NCBI GenBank assembly: GCA_019750335.1
Contig: JAIEOQ010000001.1
Coordinates: 124,001 to 188,000, forward strand
Direction: 5' to 3'
Source of the DNA: Candidatus Obscuribacterales bacterium
GTDB lineage: Bacteria > Cyanobacteriota > Vampirovibrionia > Obscuribacterales > Obscuribacteraceae
Length of the DNA stretch: 64,000 nucleotides
The first letter of the stretch is position 1. Every line of letters starts with the position of its first letter. The notes under the pieces are model-generated. The model had not been told where the DNA came from. It saw only the letters and a program-made list of their open reading frames with translations, and did no database searches. Position numbers and translations under genes: made by a program. This document shows positions 17,243 through 27,085 of this stretch, piece by piece.

Positions 17243-18593
17243 AACAATTGATGCGCCTTTGGTTCAAGGGAATCTTTGGCATGTCATTTGGTCTATGTCT
17301 TGGCCGCTTTTGATCACAACGGTCGCCAGTTCTATCGTTGGCGTTGTCGATGTTCTGGTTGCCGGGCATTTAGGACCGACAGCTCAAGCTGCAGTTGGCT
17401 TGTCGGAACATGCCATATTTTTATTTATGGTTTTTTTGTTCTCGGTCGGTGTTGGTACTACGGCTATCGTTTCGCGTGAATTCGGTGCTTCGAACCGGGA
17501 ATCGGCTTATCAAACTGCTGCTCAAGCTTTGATCTTGTCTATCATTGTCGGTTTTGCTTTAGCGATAACCGCTCTTGCCGTAGCCAAGTTGATGCTGCCA
17601 TTTTTTAGTCAATCGCCTCAGGTGATTGAACAGAGTATTTATTTTCTTGGCATATACGGTGCATATCTCATTCCTTTTAGTATCGTTTGCACTTGCAATG
17701 CATTGTTTCGTTCGGTCGGTGATGCAAAAACTACTTTAATCATTGTTCTCAGTGAAGTAGCGATCAATATTGCCGGGAACTATTTAACTGTGCTCGGCAA
17801 CTGGCCGGTTCCGGGATTAGGTATTAAAGGTTTGGCTTATTCGGCCATTGCCGGTGCCACCATCGCCGCTATCTTGGCTCTTATACTGCTCAAGCGTTCT
17901 GTTTTAGCACCGAGTTTTAATTTGTTGAATCGGATTGATTGGTCGCTCCATAAGCGGATCATGAAGATTGGCTTGCCGACAGCGGCTCACCGTATTAGTT
18001 GGGCTGCTAGCGTCTTTGCTGTTTTTTTCATTCTCGGTAAGGTGCAAGAACCAACTGCTGCTCTTGCTTCTTGGACAATCGGTGTGCGTTTAGAAGGGCT
18101 GCTCTTTATGCCGCTGATGGCTTTGAGTTTGGCAGTCTCTTCCATCGTCGGACAAAACCTGGGAGCCGGGCTTGAGGCTCGGGCAATTAAAGCCGGCTGG
18201 AACGTAACTTGGGTTGGTGTTGGGATGATGCTTATTCTATCTTGCGCTTTGTTTTTCGGCGCCGAACCTTTAGCTCGTTCGATGACTGACGATCCGACTA
18301 CCATCGCATTTACGGCTAGCTACTTACGAATCAATGCTCTCGCTGAACCTTTTCTGGCGATAAACATGATTCTGAGTGGTGCTCTGCAAGGAGCTGGTGA
18401 TACTAAAGTACCGATGCTAATCTCCATGTTTAGTAGCTGGATTGTACGTTTGCCTGTTGCTTGGTTTTTGGCTCTTAAGCTGGGTTGGGGCGTCGACGGT
18501 GTTTGGTACAGCATGATTATTTCAATTGCCGTATATGCGGCAATGGTTGTTGTACGTTATCAGTCGGGACGCTGGATTAAGACCGCTGTGTAA
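17226..18593 (+). CDS. MATE-family multidrug/solute efflux transporter
   Basis: The 455-residue protein has about twelve hydrophobic segments in two related halves. N-terminal landmarks are SMSWPLLITTVASSIVGVVDV and HLGPTAQAAVGLSE, with RSVGDAKTT and its repeat QGAGDTKVP in the equivalent position of the second half. MATE proteins export cationic compounds or natural products using Na+ or H+. The GTG start lies 17 bases inside the kinase gene; a second GTG at 17232 is possible. As the third gene of the operon it is the likely output of the two-component system. Confidence 0.88.
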   Translation: MQVDNKTIDAPLVQGNLWHVIWSMSWPLLITTVASSIVGVVDVLVAGHLGPTAQAAVGLSEHAIFLFMVFLFSVGVGTTAIVSREFGASNRESAYQTAAQALILSIIVGFALAITALAVAKLMLPFFSQSPQVIEQSIYFLGIYGAYLIPFSIVCTCNALFRSVGDAKTTLIIVLSEVAINIAGNYLTVLGNWPVPGLGIKGLAYSAIAGATIAAILALILLKRSVLAPSFNLLNRIDWSLHKRIMKIGLPTAAHRISWAASVFAVFFILGKVQEPTAALASWTIGVRLEGLLFMPLMALSLAVSSIVGQNLGAGLEARAIKAGWNVTWVGVGMMLILSCALFFGAEPLARSMTDDPTTIAFTASYLRINALAEPFLAINMILSGALQGAGDTKVPMLISMFSSWIVRLPVAWFLALKLGWGVDGVWYSMIISIAVYAAMVVVRYQSGRWIKTAV

Positions 18594-18718
18594 ATGAATT
18601 GGTTAAATTTGCCCTTCGTCTGCAAAGAATTAGGCAAAGGCTATGCACTTTAGTCGCAAAGAGCGTATCCTTTCTCCTATAGCTCGACCAGCCTCCGAAC
18701 CACGAGGTGTTGTGTAGT

Positions 18719-20167
18719 ATGTGCGGTCTCATCGGCATAGTCGGAACTGACGATTCAGCCTATGAGTCGTTTGTCGGTTTACTCAACCTTCAGCATCGCG
18801 GACAAGATGGTGCCGGCATACTGACGGTTGATACCAAACGCTATCAATTCAATATACAAAAAGGCAGCGGTTTAGTTGAGAACGTTTTTTCAGAACGTTC
18901 TTTGCGCTCTTTACGTGGACCGGCGGCCATCGGTCACACTCGTTATGCCACCATTGGCAGACGTGATCCGAATCTGTTGCAGCCATTTTTGGACGATGAA
19001 AGCGGCATAGCGATTGGACATAATGGCAATATAGTAAATTGCTATCAACTAAAAGAGGAGTTGCTAAAAGCAGATCCAAATACTTGTTTTGCATCCGAGT
19101 CGGATTCGGAAGTAATTCTGCAATTGCTTGTTGCTGCCCTTGCCAATAAAAAAATTACAGCAGAGGGTTTGTTTGCCGCCATCGCTTTGGCTATGGAAAA
19201 GCTTGTTGGTAGCTATGCTGTGGTCGGGCTGACTAAAGATTGTTCTTTATTCGGCTTTCGTGATCCTTGGGGTATTCGTCCGCTTTTTGTCGGTAAAAAA
19301 GAGACCGGTAACGCTAATTCGGTTTATGCCATGGCTAGTGAAACTGTAGCCCTTGATTATCTTGGCTATACCGACATTCAAGAAGTTGCGCCAGGAGAGG
19401 CTGTTTTTATCAGTCTCGATCAAAAAGTAAAGCGCAAAACGATTATGACCAAGACTTATTCACCTTGTATGTTCGAATGGGTATATTTTGCCCGTGTCGA
19501 ATCAGAGATGAGTGAATTACCTGTATATCAAGCTCGTTTCAATTTAGGTTTGATTCTTGCTGACGAAATTAAAAAACGAGGAGTAGAGGCCGACGTAGTG
19601 ATACCGGTACCGGAAACAAGCCGTGTTGCTGCTGCTGCTATTGCCGAATCTTTAGACATACCTTGTCGTGAGCTCTTAATCAAAAACAGATACGTGAATC
19701 GGACTTTCATTTTGGATGATCAAGCGGCAAGACAGGAAGCGATCAAACGCAAGCTCTTTCCCATCGCCAAAGAGATTGCCGGTAAGCGTTGTCTGGTTGT
19801 TGACGACAGTATCGTGCGTGGAAACACTGCCCTGCAAATCATCAAATTGATAAGAGCGGCCGGAGCAAAAGAGATTGTTTTGGTTTCGACCTGTCCACCT
19901 ATTTCTAGCCCTTGTTATTACGGAATAGACTTTCCCAGCTCTAGCGAGCTAGTTGCTCATGGGCGTGACGAACTAAGCGTTGCCAGTGAGCTAGCTGCCG
20001 ACAAAGTTATTTATCAATCGGTTGAGGGCTTGAAAAAAGCTCTTGGTCAAACCTCGCTTTGCACCGGTTGTGTCACTCAGGATTATCCAACTGATATATC
20101 TTGTGGCGTCGAGTTTGAAGAGAAGCGTGCCGTAGACCGTAAAAAACAATTGAGCGAGAGCAGATAA
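18719..20167 (+). CDS. purF: Amidophosphoribosyltransferase (PurF)
   Basis: PurF makes 5-phosphoribosylamine from PRPP and glutamine, the first step of purine synthesis. With the ATG at 18719 the protein begins MCGLIGIVG, so Cys2 becomes the N-terminal nucleophile after Met removal; GAGGTG lies nine bases upstream. The PRPP site is CLVVDDSIVRGNTA. Cysteines at YSPCMFEW, SSPCYYGID and LCTGCVTQDYP match the positions of the four [4Fe-4S] ligands of the Bacillus enzyme. Unlike that enzyme, no propeptide precedes the catalytic Cys with this start. It heads an eight-gene purine run. Confidence 0.95.
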   Translation: MCGLIGIVGTDDSAYESFVGLLNLQHRGQDGAGILTVDTKRYQFNIQKGSGLVENVFSERSLRSLRGPAAIGHTRYATIGRRDPNLLQPFLDDESGIAIGHNGNIVNCYQLKEELLKADPNTCFASESDSEVILQLLVAALANKKITAEGLFAAIALAMEKLVGSYAVVGLTKDCSLFGFRDPWGIRPLFVGKKETGNANSVYAMASETVALDYLGYTDIQEVAPGEAVFISLDQKVKRKTIMTKTYSPCMFEWVYFARVESEMSELPVYQARFNLGLILADEIKKRGVEADVVIPVPETSRVAAAAIAESLDIPCRELLIKNRYVNRTFILDDQAARQEAIKRKLFPIAKEIAGKRCLVVDDSIVRGNTALQIIKLIRAAGAKEIVLVSTCPPISSPCYYGIDFPSSSELVAHGRDELSVASELAADKVIYQSVEGLKKALGQTSLCTGCVTQDYPTDISCGVEFEEKRAVDRKKQLSESR

Positions 20168-20180
20168 AGCGGAGTTGCAA

Positions 20181-21377
20181 GTGAGCGTAATCGGTGAGAA
20201 AAAGCTGAAACTGGCTTACGAAGGATCGGTCAAACGTGTTTGGCAATCTCCGCAAGACGAAGCCAATCTTTGGTTTGAATTTAGCGATGACTATTCGGTG
20301 TTTGATTGGGGCAAAATGCCTGACACCATTGCCGGCAAAGGGCTCGCTCTTACGCTTATCGGGGCTTTCTTTTTTGAAAAACTTGGCGGTTCTGGTTTTT
20401 GGCAGAAGCTATCTGAATCAACTGCTCTTTCCGTTTTTGACCGCGAGTGGTTGAAAAAAATATTTGCCACAAATACATTCACTCGTTTAACTGAGCAAGG
20501 TTGCGGCAGTCATTTCAAAAGATTGGCCACAGGGTCCGGTGAAACTTTATCTTTGGCTGCTGCTGCTAAGCAAGGTACCGCCTTTATGGAAGTTGTCGCT
20601 GCCCTTGTCCAGCATCCGCGTCCGGTTTTACTTTGCGGACAAAATGTTTTTGAATACCCGCAGGCAGAGCCGGTTTTACGTTTGGTGCCTCTGGAAGTGG
20701 TTTTTCGTTTCGGTATGCCTAAAGGTAGCTCTTTAAGCTCGCGATTGGCTAAAGATCCTTCATATGCTCAAGTTCTCGGTTTAAAAGAAGTGCCGCAAGA
20801 AGGGCGCTATTTCGAGCATCCGGTGCTTGAGTTTTATACTAAGCTTGAGCCTAAAGACAGGTTGCTGTCCTTGCAAGAAGCTTTGCTTATTTCCGGACTA
20901 CAGGCGAAACAATTTGAAACTCTAAGTGAATTGGCCCAACTTTTGGCTTTAGCACTGTTTGTGCTTTTTGCCGAGGCCGGCATAGAGCTTTGGGATGGAA
21001 AATTTGAATTTGTGGCCGACAGTCAGGAAGTTTTGCTTGCCGATAGCATCGGTCCTGATGAATTGCGATTGCTCTATAAAAAATGTCATCTGTCCAAAGA
21101 GATGATTAGGCAAGTCTACCGTGGCAGTACATGGGAAGAATCAATTAAAACAGCGCAAGAGCTGGCGAAAAAACGCTGTTCTCTCTCCTGGAAAGAAATT
21201 TGTCGCTCTGAGTTGAACGCTTCTCCGCAAAAATTTTCGCTTGAAATAAAACAAGTTATCGATCAGCTTTATGGAACCATTGCTAATCATTTAATCGGTC
21301 AAAAACTGTTTAGCGGTTGTGCCGGGCTGGATGATTTTGTGTCTACTGCTCGTGCCAGCGGCTTAGCGGAGGAGTAG
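20181..21377 (+). CDS. purC: Phosphoribosylaminoimidazole-succinocarboxamide synthase (PurC), long divergent form
   Basis: The enzyme joins aspartate to CAIR using ATP. Family landmarks are YEGSVKRVW and FEFSDDYSVFDWGKMPD at the N-terminus, LVPLEVVFRFGMPKGSS, LEFYTKLEPKDR, WDGKFEFV and LADSIGPDELRL. At about 398 residues it is much longer than the usual 235-300. About 60 extra residues lie between the N-terminal glycine-rich part and the VPLEVV strand, and about 60 at the C-terminus. I chose the GTG at 20181 (GGAG six bases upstream) over the TTG at 20175. It sits between purF and purD as expected. Confidence 0.85.
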   Translation: MSVIGEKKLKLAYEGSVKRVWQSPQDEANLWFEFSDDYSVFDWGKMPDTIAGKGLALTLIGAFFFEKLGGSGFWQKLSESTALSVFDREWLKKIFATNTFTRLTEQGCGSHFKRLATGSGETLSLAAAAKQGTAFMEVVAALVQHPRPVLLCGQNVFEYPQAEPVLRLVPLEVVFRFGMPKGSSLSSRLAKDPSYAQVLGLKEVPQEGRYFEHPVLEFYTKLEPKDRLLSLQEALLISGLQAKQFETLSELAQLLALALFVLFAEAGIELWDGKFEFVADSQEVLLADSIGPDELRLLYKKCHLSKEMIRQVYRGSTWEESIKTAQELAKKRCSLSWKEICRSELNASPQKFSLEIKQVIDQLYGTIANHLIGQKLFSGCAGLDDFVSTARASGLAEE

Positions 21378-22679
21378 ATGCTGCCAAATTCAGCGCTTAA
21401 AATTTTGCTTGTCGGCGGTGGCGGTCGTGAACATGCTATTTGCTGGAAGCTTGGGCAAAGTCCTTTAGTGCAAACAGTTTATTGCGCTCCAGGAAATGGT
21501 GGTACTGCTGTTAATCCCAAATCCGAGAATGTTGATATTCAAGTCTCGGATTTTTCTGCTTTAGCTCAATTTGCGCAAAATAACAAAGTTGATCTTGTGG
21601 TGGTTGGTCCGGATAATCCGCTTGCTGACGGCATAGTTGATTATTTGGAAAATCAAGGATTGCGCACTTTCGGCCCGCGGCAAAAGCTGGCGCAAATTGA
21701 AGCCAGCAAAGTCTACGCGAAAAATTTCATGACTGAGCACGGCATTCCGACGGCTCGATTTGCTGTCGCTTCAACACTTACCGAAGCGGAAAAAATCGTT
21801 ATTGAAAATGATTGGGCCCGCGTGGTTAAAGTCGATGGTTTGGCTTTGGGTAAGGGCGTTTTTGTTTGTGATTCCCAGGCGGAAGCTGAAGCCGCCGTGC
21901 GTGAAATTTTTCAAACTGAAAAATTTGGAGCGGCGGGAGCGCAAGTAGTACTGGAAGAAAAACTGATTGGTGAAGAGATTTCACTTTTAATGTTTGCCGA
22001 CGGCAAAGATCTAGCATTAATGCCGCCCTGTCAGGATCATAAAAGACGTTTTGACGATGATAAAGGTCCGAATACCGGTGGTATGGGTGCCTATTCTCCC
22101 GTAGCGCTTTATGCCCAAGTCAAAGAGCGTGTGGAGGCGGAAATTTTGCTGCCGCTGAAAAAAGCAATGGCAGCAGGACAATTTGATTTTAAAGGCGTTC
22201 TTTATGCTGGTTTGTTGGTCACTGCTTATGGTGGTGAGTTGCGTCCTTATGTTTTAGAGTTCAACGCGCGTTTTGGTGATCCGGAAACACAAGTGATTTT
22301 ACCTCTGTTGCGTTCGGATCTATTGCCGATTTTATGGGCGGTCACAGAAGGCAGCCTGGATCAAGTCGAGATTGCTTGGCAGGATGGTGCCGCTTGTACC
22401 GTAGTTCTTGCTGCTGAGAATTATCCGGAAAGTTCGTCCAAAAATGAGCCGGTTATTGTAAATTCGCTGCCGGCAAATACTTTTGTTTTTCATGCCGGTA
22501 CTAAGCGCTCAGCTGACAAATTGCTCACTAACGGTGGGCGTGTCTTTTCGGTTACAGCAATAGGCAACAATCTTTCTGAAGCTGTCGAGTTAGCCTATGC
22601 CGGTATTAAAAGCGTCTCTTTTGCTGGAATGTCTTACCGTCGTGATATAGCGCGGAGGGCTTTAGCTAAATGTCACTGA
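21378..22679 (+). CDS. purD: Phosphoribosylamine-glycine ligase (GAR synthetase)
   Basis: PurD couples phosphoribosylamine to glycine with ATP. It shows the family N-terminus LLVGGGGREHAICWKL, the segment VVGPDNPLADGIVDYLE, the ATP-grasp body with VVKVDGLALGKGV, and DHKRRFDDDKGPNTGGMGAYSP with EFNARFGDPETQ near the metal site. The length of 433 residues is normal. It begins immediately after the purC stop with GGAGG upstream and overlaps purN by ten bases. Confidence 0.95.
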   Translation: MLPNSALKILLVGGGGREHAICWKLGQSPLVQTVYCAPGNGGTAVNPKSENVDIQVSDFSALAQFAQNNKVDLVVVGPDNPLADGIVDYLENQGLRTFGPRQKLAQIEASKVYAKNFMTEHGIPTARFAVASTLTEAEKIVIENDWARVVKVDGLALGKGVFVCDSQAEAEAAVREIFQTEKFGAAGAQVVLEEKLIGEEISLLMFADGKDLALMPPCQDHKRRFDDDKGPNTGGMGAYSPVALYAQVKERVEAEILLPLKKAMAAGQFDFKGVLYAGLLVTAYGGELRPYVLEFNARFGDPETQVILPLLRSDLLPILWAVTEGSLDQVEIAWQDGAACTVVLAAENYPESSSKNEPVIVNSLPANTFVFHAGTKRSADKLLTNGGRVFSVTAIGNNLSEAVELAYAGIKSVSFAGMSYRRDIARRALAKCH

Positions 22680-23320
22680 AGCTTGTGATTATGGTTTCCG
22701 GACGTGGCTCCAACATGAAAGCGATTCTCGAGGCCATCGAACAAAAGGAGCTAGATGCTCAAGTCTCTCTGGTCTTTTCTAATAACGCTCAAGCTCCGGC
22801 TCTTGAAACTGCGGCAAAATATGGCGTTCAAACTGCCAGTATTTCAAGTCGGGGATTATCACGCTCCGAGCATGAAAGTTTAGTGGTCGATCTTTTGAAA
22901 AAACATCAGTTTGATTACATAGTGCTGGCCGGTTATATGCGCATTCTGTCCAAGTCCTTTCTTGATCATTATCGTGACAAAAATGGCTTTTACCGAGTAA
23001 TCAACATTCATCCTTCTTTGTTGCCCAGCTTTCCTGGCGCTACCGGTTATGACGACGCTTTTAATGCCGGTGTGGCAGAGTCAGGAGTGACTGTGCATCT
23101 TGTTGATGAAGAGGTTGACCACGGCCCGATTTTGGCTCAATGGTCTTTTATGCGCCAAGCTGGCGACAGTTTGGAATCATTCAAAGCGCGTGGTTTGGCC
23201 ATCGAACATATTCTTTATCCGCGAGTGCTTCAGTCTGTAGCGCGTGGCGGAATTGCGCTGAAAGACAATAAAATCGGTCTTGTTTTTGCTGTGGAGAATA
23301 AGGAGATCTCGGCCCGATGA
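22670..23320 (+). CDS. purN: Phosphoribosylglycinamide formyltransferase (GART)
   Basis: PurN transfers the formyl group from 10-formyltetrahydrofolate to GAR. It has VSGRGSNMKAILEAIE for substrate phosphate binding, VLAGYMRIL, INIHPSLLPSFPG with the catalytic Asn and His, and VHLVDEEVDHGPILAQ with the catalytic Asp. The length of 216 residues is standard. The start overlaps the end of purD, and the stop overlaps the purL start by four bases. Confidence 0.95.
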   Translation: MSLKLVIMVSGRGSNMKAILEAIEQKELDAQVSLVFSNNAQAPALETAAKYGVQTASISSRGLSRSEHESLVVDLLKKHQFDYIVLAGYMRILSKSFLDHYRDKNGFYRVINIHPSLLPSFPGATGYDDAFNAGVAESGVTVHLVDEEVDHGPILAQWSFMRQAGDSLESFKARGLAIEHILYPRVLQSVARGGIALKDNKIGLVFAVENKEISAR

Positions 23321-26300
23321 ACGTTGCCGCAAATAAAATTGTCAGTGAAACGGCCGAGCCGGAAAAAAGCGCTTTAATCGCTTTAGCGGTTATAGCGAAA
23401 GACGGTTTTAAGAATGCAGCAGATGTGGTTGAGTTTCCGATTTATTGGATCTTGATTGACAAAAATGAGGAAACAATTGATTCTTCAATCTTAAAACAAG
23501 CTTTGGCAGAAGTATTAGCTGATTCCTTGCTTGAGAATCTTTGGTCTTCATTCGGCGGACAACGCCAAGAATGGCAAACTGTTTTTAAGGCTGCCGGATT
23601 CGGTTTTTATGCTGAACGTCAGTTCTTGCCTGGGGTTACCGATAACCTGGCTCGCACTGTGGAAGAAGCTTTGCATTTGAAAGGCGTGCCGCCAAGCATA
23701 AAAGTTGCTTCGGGACGCGGTTTCCTTTTTAAGAAAAAACAATCCGCAGAAGAAGGAATGTACAAATTTTTTCATCCCCTTGCCGATCGTTTTAAAATTC
23801 ACGATCTAGCAGAAGGTGAAATCAAATTTTTGCAATTTCCGGCTGTGCACTTACCCGAAGTTAAAGAGCCTGAAATCATCAGTCTTGACTTGAACGATCA
23901 AGAACTTGTTGAACTGAGCAAAAATCGACTTTTAGCTTTGAATCTTGCTGAAATGCAAGCAATCAAAAAACATTATCAAGGTTTGAACAAGTGGCCAACC
24001 GATGTCGAACTTGAGGTGATCGCTCAAACCTGGTCCGAACACTGCAAGCATAAAATCTTCAGCGCTAAAATTTCTTATAGGGACAAAGAGAAAAAGACAA
24101 CAATCGACAGTCTTTATAAAACATATATTCAAGGACCAACTTATGAGTTGATGAAAAAGCGTGACGATCTGCTTTCAGTATTTGAAGATAATTCCGGTGT
24201 GATTCGCTGGACTGAAGAGCAAGGCGTGTGTTTTAAAGTTGAGACTCATAACTCACCGTCAGCTCTTGAACCTTACGGTGGTGCTCTAACAGGTATTCTT
24301 GGTGTCAATCGCGATGTGCTTGGTACCGGTCTTGGCGCCCGTCCGATTTTTAATACAGATGTTTTTTGTTTTGCCTATCCGTCCGAGAGCCTGGCGAAAA
24401 GACCTAAGCTTTTGCCGGCTGAAACAATCATCAAAGGTGTAAGAAAAGGAGTGCAGGACGGCGGTAATAAAAGCGGCATTCCGACAGTAAACGGCGCCGT
24501 CGTATTTCACCCAGGCTATCGAGCCAAGCCTCTTGTGTTTTGCGGGACCGGCGGCATCTTACCGCTGACCGTAGCCGGTAAATCTGGGGTGGAAAAACAT
24601 ACTAAAATTCAAGATCGGATTGTTGTTGTCGGCGGTCGTGTCGGTAAAGACGGTATTCATGGCGCTACATTTTCTTCGGAAGCGCTCCATGAAGGGTCGC
24701 CTGTTAGCGCCGTTCAAATTGGTGATCCTTTTACACAAAAACGTGTTTCGGATTTTGTGCTTGAAGCGCGGGATCGCGGCTTAATCACCGGTATTACCGA
24801 TAACGGAGCGGGCGGGCTGTCTTCTTCAATCGGTGAGATGGCGCGCATTACCAATGGTGCTACTCTGATTCTCGATAACGTGCCTTTGAAATATCCAGGT
24901 TTAAGCGATTATGAAATAGTGATCTCCGAGTCTCAGGAAAGAATGAGTATTTCCACGGATCGCCCAGAAGAACTTTTGGCTTTAGCTAAAAAATTCAACG
25001 TCGAAGCTTGTGATTTAGGCGAGTTTGAAAAGCACGGCTATTTCAAAATTCTCCGCTCCGGCAAAACCGTAGCAATGCTTGATTTGCAATTCTTGCACAA
25101 AGGAGCGCCCCGGCTTGAGCTGGAAGCCGAATGGCAGGGACCAGCTTCGCTTCCGGAAAAGATTGGCGCCGAAAATAGTTCATACAAAACTATGTTGCTT
25201 GCTCTTTTGTCTCATCCTAACGTTTGCAGTCGTGAATCAGTAATCAGACAGTATGATCATGAAGTGCAAGGCGGCAGTGTCGTTAAGCCTTTAATGGGCA
25301 GGAATCAAAAAGCGGCATGTGATGCAGCTGTAATCAAACCGATTCTAGATCGGCCCGAAGGTTTAGTTGTTGCCAATGGACTTTGCCCGCAGCTTAGTAA
25401 ATACGATGCGCGTCTTATGGCTCAATGCGCTGTGGATGAAGCTGTGCGCAATGCTGTTTGTGTCGGAGCCAATCCGAAAAGCCTTGTTTTGTTGGACAAT
25501 TTTTGTTGGACCGATCCGGTTTTTACTGATAAAAATCCGGAAGGAAAATTCAAGCTTGCTCAGCTGGTTAGAGCCTGCCAGGGGTTGGCAGACTCGGTTT
25601 ATGCTTATGGAACACCGCTCATTTCAGGTAAGGACAGTATGAAAAATGATTTTGACGACGGTGTTGTCCGTTTGTCTATTCCACCGACTTTGCTTGTTTC
25701 GGCAATGGGAAAAATTGACGACGCCGCTCAAGTCGTGACTATGGAATTTAAAAATCCAGGCGATCTTATTTATATAGTATCGGCAGCTTCTCTTGGCTTT
25801 GCCGGTAGTTTGGTCGCCGATATTGCCGGCTGGGACAGTGCTAACGTTCCGGAAATTGATCCTCAAGAAGCAGCATTGTTATACGAGCAAACTCATGAAG
25901 CAATTAAAGCAGGGCTTGTTCAATCAGCCCATGACTTGTCCGATGGCGGGCTTGGCGTCGCCCTTGCCGAATGTTGCATCGGCTCGGAGTTGGGAGCGCG
26001 TTTGCAGGCTGAAAAAATTTCTACTGCCGCAGCCGCTTGCATCCCTGATTCGAACGTACTGGCAGCCGAGCTGAAAAAACGGCTTGATTTCGCGCTCTTT
26101 GCCGAAGGACCGGCTCGTTTGCTTGTCAGCGTTAAGCCGGAAAATAAAGCCGCCTGGGAACAAATTATGCAAGGCATTTCCTGCGTTCAAATCGGTAGTG
26201 TGGAATCTTCAGCCGCTCTTGTTTTTACAAGCGCTGAAGACAAAGTCTTATTCTCTGTTGAATTGGCCGAAATGCTTGGGGCTTGGGAAACGTTGCTTCC

Positions 26301-26322
26301 ATTCGCTGAGGAGGAGAGCTAA
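23317..26322 (+). CDS. purL: Phosphoribosylformylglycinamidine synthase large subunit with PurS-like N-terminal part
   Basis: PurL converts FGAR to FGAM with ATP, using ammonia supplied by PurQ. Residues about 215-990 carry the PurL core, including WSEHCKHKIF, THNSPSALEPYGGALTG, VGGRVGKDGIHGATF and DNGAGGLSSSIGEMA. At 1001 residues it is longer than small PurL (about 740) and shorter than the single-chain form (about 1300). The first 200 residues (containing FGFYAERQFLPGVTDNLARTVEEAL) resemble the duplicated PurS-like domain of the long form, and no separate purS is present. The amidotransferase is the separate PurQ next door. The fused PurS role is inference. Confidence 0.93.
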   Translation: MNVAANKIVSETAEPEKSALIALAVIAKDGFKNAADVVEFPIYWILIDKNEETIDSSILKQALAEVLADSLLENLWSSFGGQRQEWQTVFKAAGFGFYAERQFLPGVTDNLARTVEEALHLKGVPPSIKVASGRGFLFKKKQSAEEGMYKFFHPLADRFKIHDLAEGEIKFLQFPAVHLPEVKEPEIISLDLNDQELVELSKNRLLALNLAEMQAIKKHYQGLNKWPTDVELEVIAQTWSEHCKHKIFSAKISYRDKEKKTTIDSLYKTYIQGPTYELMKKRDDLLSVFEDNSGVIRWTEEQGVCFKVETHNSPSALEPYGGALTGILGVNRDVLGTGLGARPIFNTDVFCFAYPSESLAKRPKLLPAETIIKGVRKGVQDGGNKSGIPTVNGAVVFHPGYRAKPLVFCGTGGILPLTVAGKSGVEKHTKIQDRIVVVGGRVGKDGIHGATFSSEALHEGSPVSAVQIGDPFTQKRVSDFVLEARDRGLITGITDNGAGGLSSSIGEMARITNGATLILDNVPLKYPGLSDYEIVISESQERMSISTDRPEELLALAKKFNVEACDLGEFEKHGYFKILRSGKTVAMLDLQFLHKGAPRLELEAEWQGPASLPEKIGAENSSYKTMLLALLSHPNVCSRESVIRQYDHEVQGGSVVKPLMGRNQKAACDAAVIKPILDRPEGLVVANGLCPQLSKYDARLMAQCAVDEAVRNAVCVGANPKSLVLLDNFCWTDPVFTDKNPEGKFKLAQLVRACQGLADSVYAYGTPLISGKDSMKNDFDDGVVRLSIPPTLLVSAMGKIDDAAQVVTMEFKNPGDLIYIVSAASLGFAGSLVADIAGWDSANVPEIDPQEAALLYEQTHEAIKAGLVQSAHDLSDGGLGVALAECCIGSELGARLQAEKISTAAAACIPDSNVLAAELKKRLDFALFAEGPARLLVSVKPENKAAWEQIMQGISCVQIGSVESSAALVFTSAEDKVLFSVELAEMLGAWETLLPFAEEES

Positions 26323-27080
26323 TGAAAAGGCGTCCTAAAGCGGCGGTGCTTTACGGAGATGGGATCAATTGTCATAACGAGACAGTGCATGGGCTTGCTC
26401 TTGCTGGTTTTGACGCCGAACTTCTACATACCACTGACTTAATGGCTAATTCTGCCCGCTTAAGCTCGGTCCAGTTATTAGCAATGCCGGGTGGATTCTC
26501 TTTTGCCGATGAAATTGCCAGCGGCAAAGTATTAGCTTTGAAGCTAAAAGATAAGCTGAAAAATACTTTTTATGATTTTGTCGATAAAGGAAATTTGGTG
26601 ATCGGCATTTGTAACGGTTTCCAAATCTTAGTGCAGATGGGACTCTTGCCTGATTCGAATCCGACAGCAGCAAGAGCTGTTTCGCTTTGTCATAATTCCC
26701 ACGGGCGTTTTATGAACAAATGGGTTGAGCTTGAAGTAGACAAAAAAAATCAAAGTGGTTTTTTCCTGGGATTGCAATCCATACATTTACCGGTCAGGCA
26801 CGGTGAGGGGCGCCTTGTTCTCTCTCCTGAGCTTACAAGCACTGCTGTTGAAACTGTAAAAAAACAATCACCTTTACGCTACCGGCAAGATATTAATGGC
26901 AGCTACGATCGCATAGCCGGTTTGCTTAACCAAAAAGGAAACGTACTTGGCTTAATGCCGCACCCGGAAGCTTTTGTTCGTTGGGAGCAACATCCGGCCG
27001 GACACAAAGTAAACCGTGGGGAAGAGCCTCATGGTTTGTCTATTCTTAAAAATGCAGCAGCAATGGTCAATCAAGGGTGA
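26322..27080 (+). CDS. purQ: Phosphoribosylformylglycinamidine synthase glutaminase subunit
   Basis: PurQ is a class I glutamine amidotransferase feeding ammonia to PurL. The nucleophile elbow is GICNGFQILVQMGLLP, with the catalytic Cys between Ile and Asn, and the His-Glu pair is in GLMPHPEAF. The N-terminal AVLYGDGINCHNE is family-typical. At 252 residues it is slightly longer than Bacillus PurQ (227). The ATG overlaps the purL stop (TAATG), giving tight coupling of the two subunits. Confidence 0.94.
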   Translation: MKRRPKAAVLYGDGINCHNETVHGLALAGFDAELLHTTDLMANSARLSSVQLLAMPGGFSFADEIASGKVLALKLKDKLKNTFYDFVDKGNLVIGICNGFQILVQMGLLPDSNPTAARAVSLCHNSHGRFMNKWVELEVDKKNQSGFFLGLQSIHLPVRHGEGRLVLSPELTSTAVETVKKQSPLRYRQDINGSYDRIAGLLNQKGNVLGLMPHPEAFVRWEQHPAGHKVNRGEEPHGLSILKNAAAMVNQG

Positions 27081-27085
27081 GCAAT

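Noticed and set aside
18594..18718. Purine riboswitch before purF
   Set aside because: No conserved purine-aptamer loops; the 125-base region shows no convincing structure.
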